A stretch of 64,000 bases of DNA from assembly GCF_947488835.1 (NCBI RefSeq), contig NZ_CANLBK010000001.1, forward strand, positions 1,240,001 through 1,304,000, given 5' to 3'. The notes under the pieces are model-generated. The model searched no databases, was not told the DNA's origin, and was given only the letters and a program-made list of their open reading frames with translations. Shown here piece after piece: positions 61,986 through 64,000 of this stretch; positions within the stretch are counted from its first letter, which is position 1; the number at the start of each line of letters is the position of its first letter. The translations under genes and the position numbers were made by a program. This DNA is from an uncultured Marinobacter sp. Its GTDB lineage: Bacteria > Pseudomonadota > Gammaproteobacteria > Pseudomonadales > Oleiphilaceae.

Positions 61986-64000
61986 CGTTCAGCTCCGATT
62001 GTTTTGAGTGTCGGGTTGGTGCCTGGACCGGGCACTTCAGACTCGCTTAAAAGCGAGTAGCCTCTGAATCCTGGGCGGGGCAAGATGTCTGGCGTAGCCG
62101 CAGATACCGCCGGACGAGAGTAGCTGGTTGTCATTTCTATGCCCGTAACAGACATCCCCGGGCTGATTGTAATTTCTTGCCTGAGGCCGGCTACCGGGTA
62201 TTCCGCACATGCTTCGCCAGCATGACAAATGAGGCCATTATTATCCAGGTCAGACCCGGCAACCAGAATGTAACTACCTGGCGGCACTTCATTGAGCATT
62301 TTAGGCTCTACCCCATCATCAGGCACAAAGGTAAACGCATAGCGCCCGTTATCTACAACTGCACTTGTCTGTGCAACCGTCATGTAAAAATCACCCTCTG
62401 GCTCGGGATCTACCAAGAGCACAAAATGCCGGCCAGCGTCACGAGCTTGTTGATCAGTCACCCGCTGGCCGATCACCGGGATTTCCAACCTGCGGAGCTG
62501 GTCGCTTTTGTATTCCACAGCAATGACCGATCGAGCAGAGACCCCGGACTCAAGCTGTTCAGAAAGCAAGGTTAAAGTGATTAGGAAGTCCGTTCCTGTA
62601 TCTTCAGGTACGGGGGCTGAATCCAATTGCACCCAAGGTGCATTTACAGAAACAGATTCAATGGTTACATCGCTCGAATCTCGGCCATACACACTCAATT
62701 TCACGCTAGCGGAAGTGGCGCCTTCTGAGGCCAAACTTACAATGGCTGGCGATGAAGTTAACAGATTTGGTACAAAGCCTGCCGAGGCTGCCAAGGCTGC
62801 TTTTCCTGCATCCACAAGCCCCCAACCCACATCTGGCCTTTTAGAACATGGCGGCGTTCCACAGTCCTGAAAGGTCAGTTCTCCAGACACTAGCAGCGCC
62901 TTCAGCTTGCCGTAATCCAACCCTGTATTAAGGCCCTTCATCAGTGCGAAAACAGCGGACACATGGGGAGCCGCCATAGAGGTTCCCTGCAATCCAATGT
63001 AAGTCTCCTTCAAAGTGCCATTTATGAGGCTGGCACTGGTGCTGCTCACCAAATCACTTCGGCCATCAGCGTTACCATCACGGCTGGCGTCGCCGCCGGG
63101 TGCCGCCAGATCAATCCAGCTACCGGAGTTTGAGTAAGTTGCCAGCACACCTGCCCCATCAACCGCACTCACGGAAAACACCCCGTCGTATGCAGCAGGA
63201 TAAGATTCGGCTGTAGAAGCCGAGTTACCTGCTGCAGCAACATAAACAATGCCACGAGCGACGCCCGCATCTATGGCTGCTTTAAGTTGCGGCTGATAGG
63301 GAAGTCCGCCCAGGCTCAGGTTCACGATATCGGCGCGAGGCTCCGGACTAGTTGGATCGACGGCCCAGCGCAAAGCTTCCAGAAGATCAGCGGATGAGCC
63401 TGTTCCTCCCTCACCCAGTACCCGCACAGGCCGCAGAGAGGCATTGTAGGCAATACCCGCTCCACCGGCACCGTTTACCACAGCAGCTATGGTGCCAGCC
63501 ACATGGGTGCCATGGTAAGCACTGGCTCCAATCGCATTTCCGGGGTCCGAAGGGTTATCGTCCCGACCCGGTACACCGTCGTTGTCAAAGGCTTCGGACA
63601 CAAAGTCCCAGCCACTGACAATGTTGTCGTTCAGCTCGCCATGCCAGTTCCCTGGCGCTCCAAATATCCCTGTATCCATCACCGCGACAATCACACCAAG
63701 CCCCCCATCCTGCGCTATCTGCCAAGCAATCGGTGCATTGATCAATTCGTAGTGCCACTGCTGCCCCACTGCAGGGTTGTTATACAGAGGCTCATTCACT
63801 GGCGTTTGCATCGCCCGCATTGTGTAGTTGGGCGTGGCCGAGGCAACGTCAGTGCGCTTCTTTAGAGAGCGTATCCACTCCAAGGTCGACACCTCCGCCT
63901 GCCCCGTGCGGCTGCGGGCAGCCTGCGCCGGCGCATTAACCAACCAGACTCCAGGAGCCAACTCTCTTGAAAGGTTCGCGCCCATTGCCGGCGCCACTGA
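61982..64000 (-). CDS. Secreted S8 subtilisin-like serine protease, N-terminus beyond window
   Basis: At least 672 residues are in the window; the frame is open through base 64000, so signal peptide and probably the beginning of the propeptide are missing. The visible part starts with a propeptide-like stretch (ASATPNYTMRAMQTP). The catalytic domain has Asp (VAVMDTGIF), His (YHGTHVAGTIAAV) and Ser (GTSMAAPHVSAVFALMKG), all intact, plus AAAGNSAS for the oxyanion Asn. The last 250 residues form beta-rich domains, including VPPGSYILVAGSDLDNNGLIC, reminiscent of adhesin or calcium-type modules. It is followed at once by the PrcB-like lipoprotein gene. Confidence 0.92.

Overview
The window is chromosomal DNA of a gammaproteobacterium. 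My best guess is Marinobacter or a close relative. The evidence is gene order plus protein style: a ybeY-corC-lnt / leuS-lptE-holA block, a biotin block next to paired 600-residue acyl-CoA dehydrogenases, and a long run purA-hisZ-hflC-hflK-hflX-hfq-miaA-mutL-amidase-tsaE-nnr / queG / orn / rsgA / motBA / psd / efp / fimX / serB / parC that follows the order I remember from Pseudomonas aeruginosa. The genus is inference. I see no tRNA, rRNA, CRISPR array, prophage or insertion sequence with a transposase.

Layout. 1-8 kb: rRNA maturation, metal efflux, lipoprotein acylation (ybeY, corC, lnt), then ybeL, leuS, lptE, holA and a periplasmic endonuclease I. 8.9-12.6 kb: two acyl-CoA dehydrogenases, the promoter-distal DNA carrying tandem PsrA-like boxes. 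12.9-18.8 kb: a SprA-type metalloprotease, a mini flagellar-rod-like protein, and bioD-C-H-F-B, with a BirA-type operator at bioB. 18.8-24 kb: comF, a FAD oxidoreductase, srkA, a small membrane protein and cmoA-cmoB. 24-45 kb: the conserved housekeeping run, including mutL with an endonuclease-type motif and the complete EF-P / EpmA / EpmB set. 45.9-53.6 kb: a PilZ-like protein and FimX, then serB and parC. 53.6-59.4 kb: an accessory insert between parC and parE with a small membrane protein, a decayed chemoreceptor tail, yceJ-yceI, very small ORFs, an EAL phosphodiesterase and an SLC13 transporter. 59.5-64 kb: parE, then a PrcB-like lipoprotein translationally coupled to a secreted subtilisin-like protease that runs off the window.

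The most unusual content is a family of four intergenic palindromic elements of 107-113 bp (2795, 3546, 17618, 38906). Each has a long, almost perfect outer stem of 25-30 bp whose sequence is private to that copy, closed around a conserved 53-60 nt core. The core folds into two small hairpins, and in all four copies both loops show A-N-GGA, 20-21 nt apart. That is the arrangement recognised by CsrA/RsmA dimers; the second loop of one copy matches 11 of 12 positions of the published CsrA SELEX consensus. I propose a dispersed RNA element carrying paired CsrA-type sites. This is a hypothesis from sequence alone.
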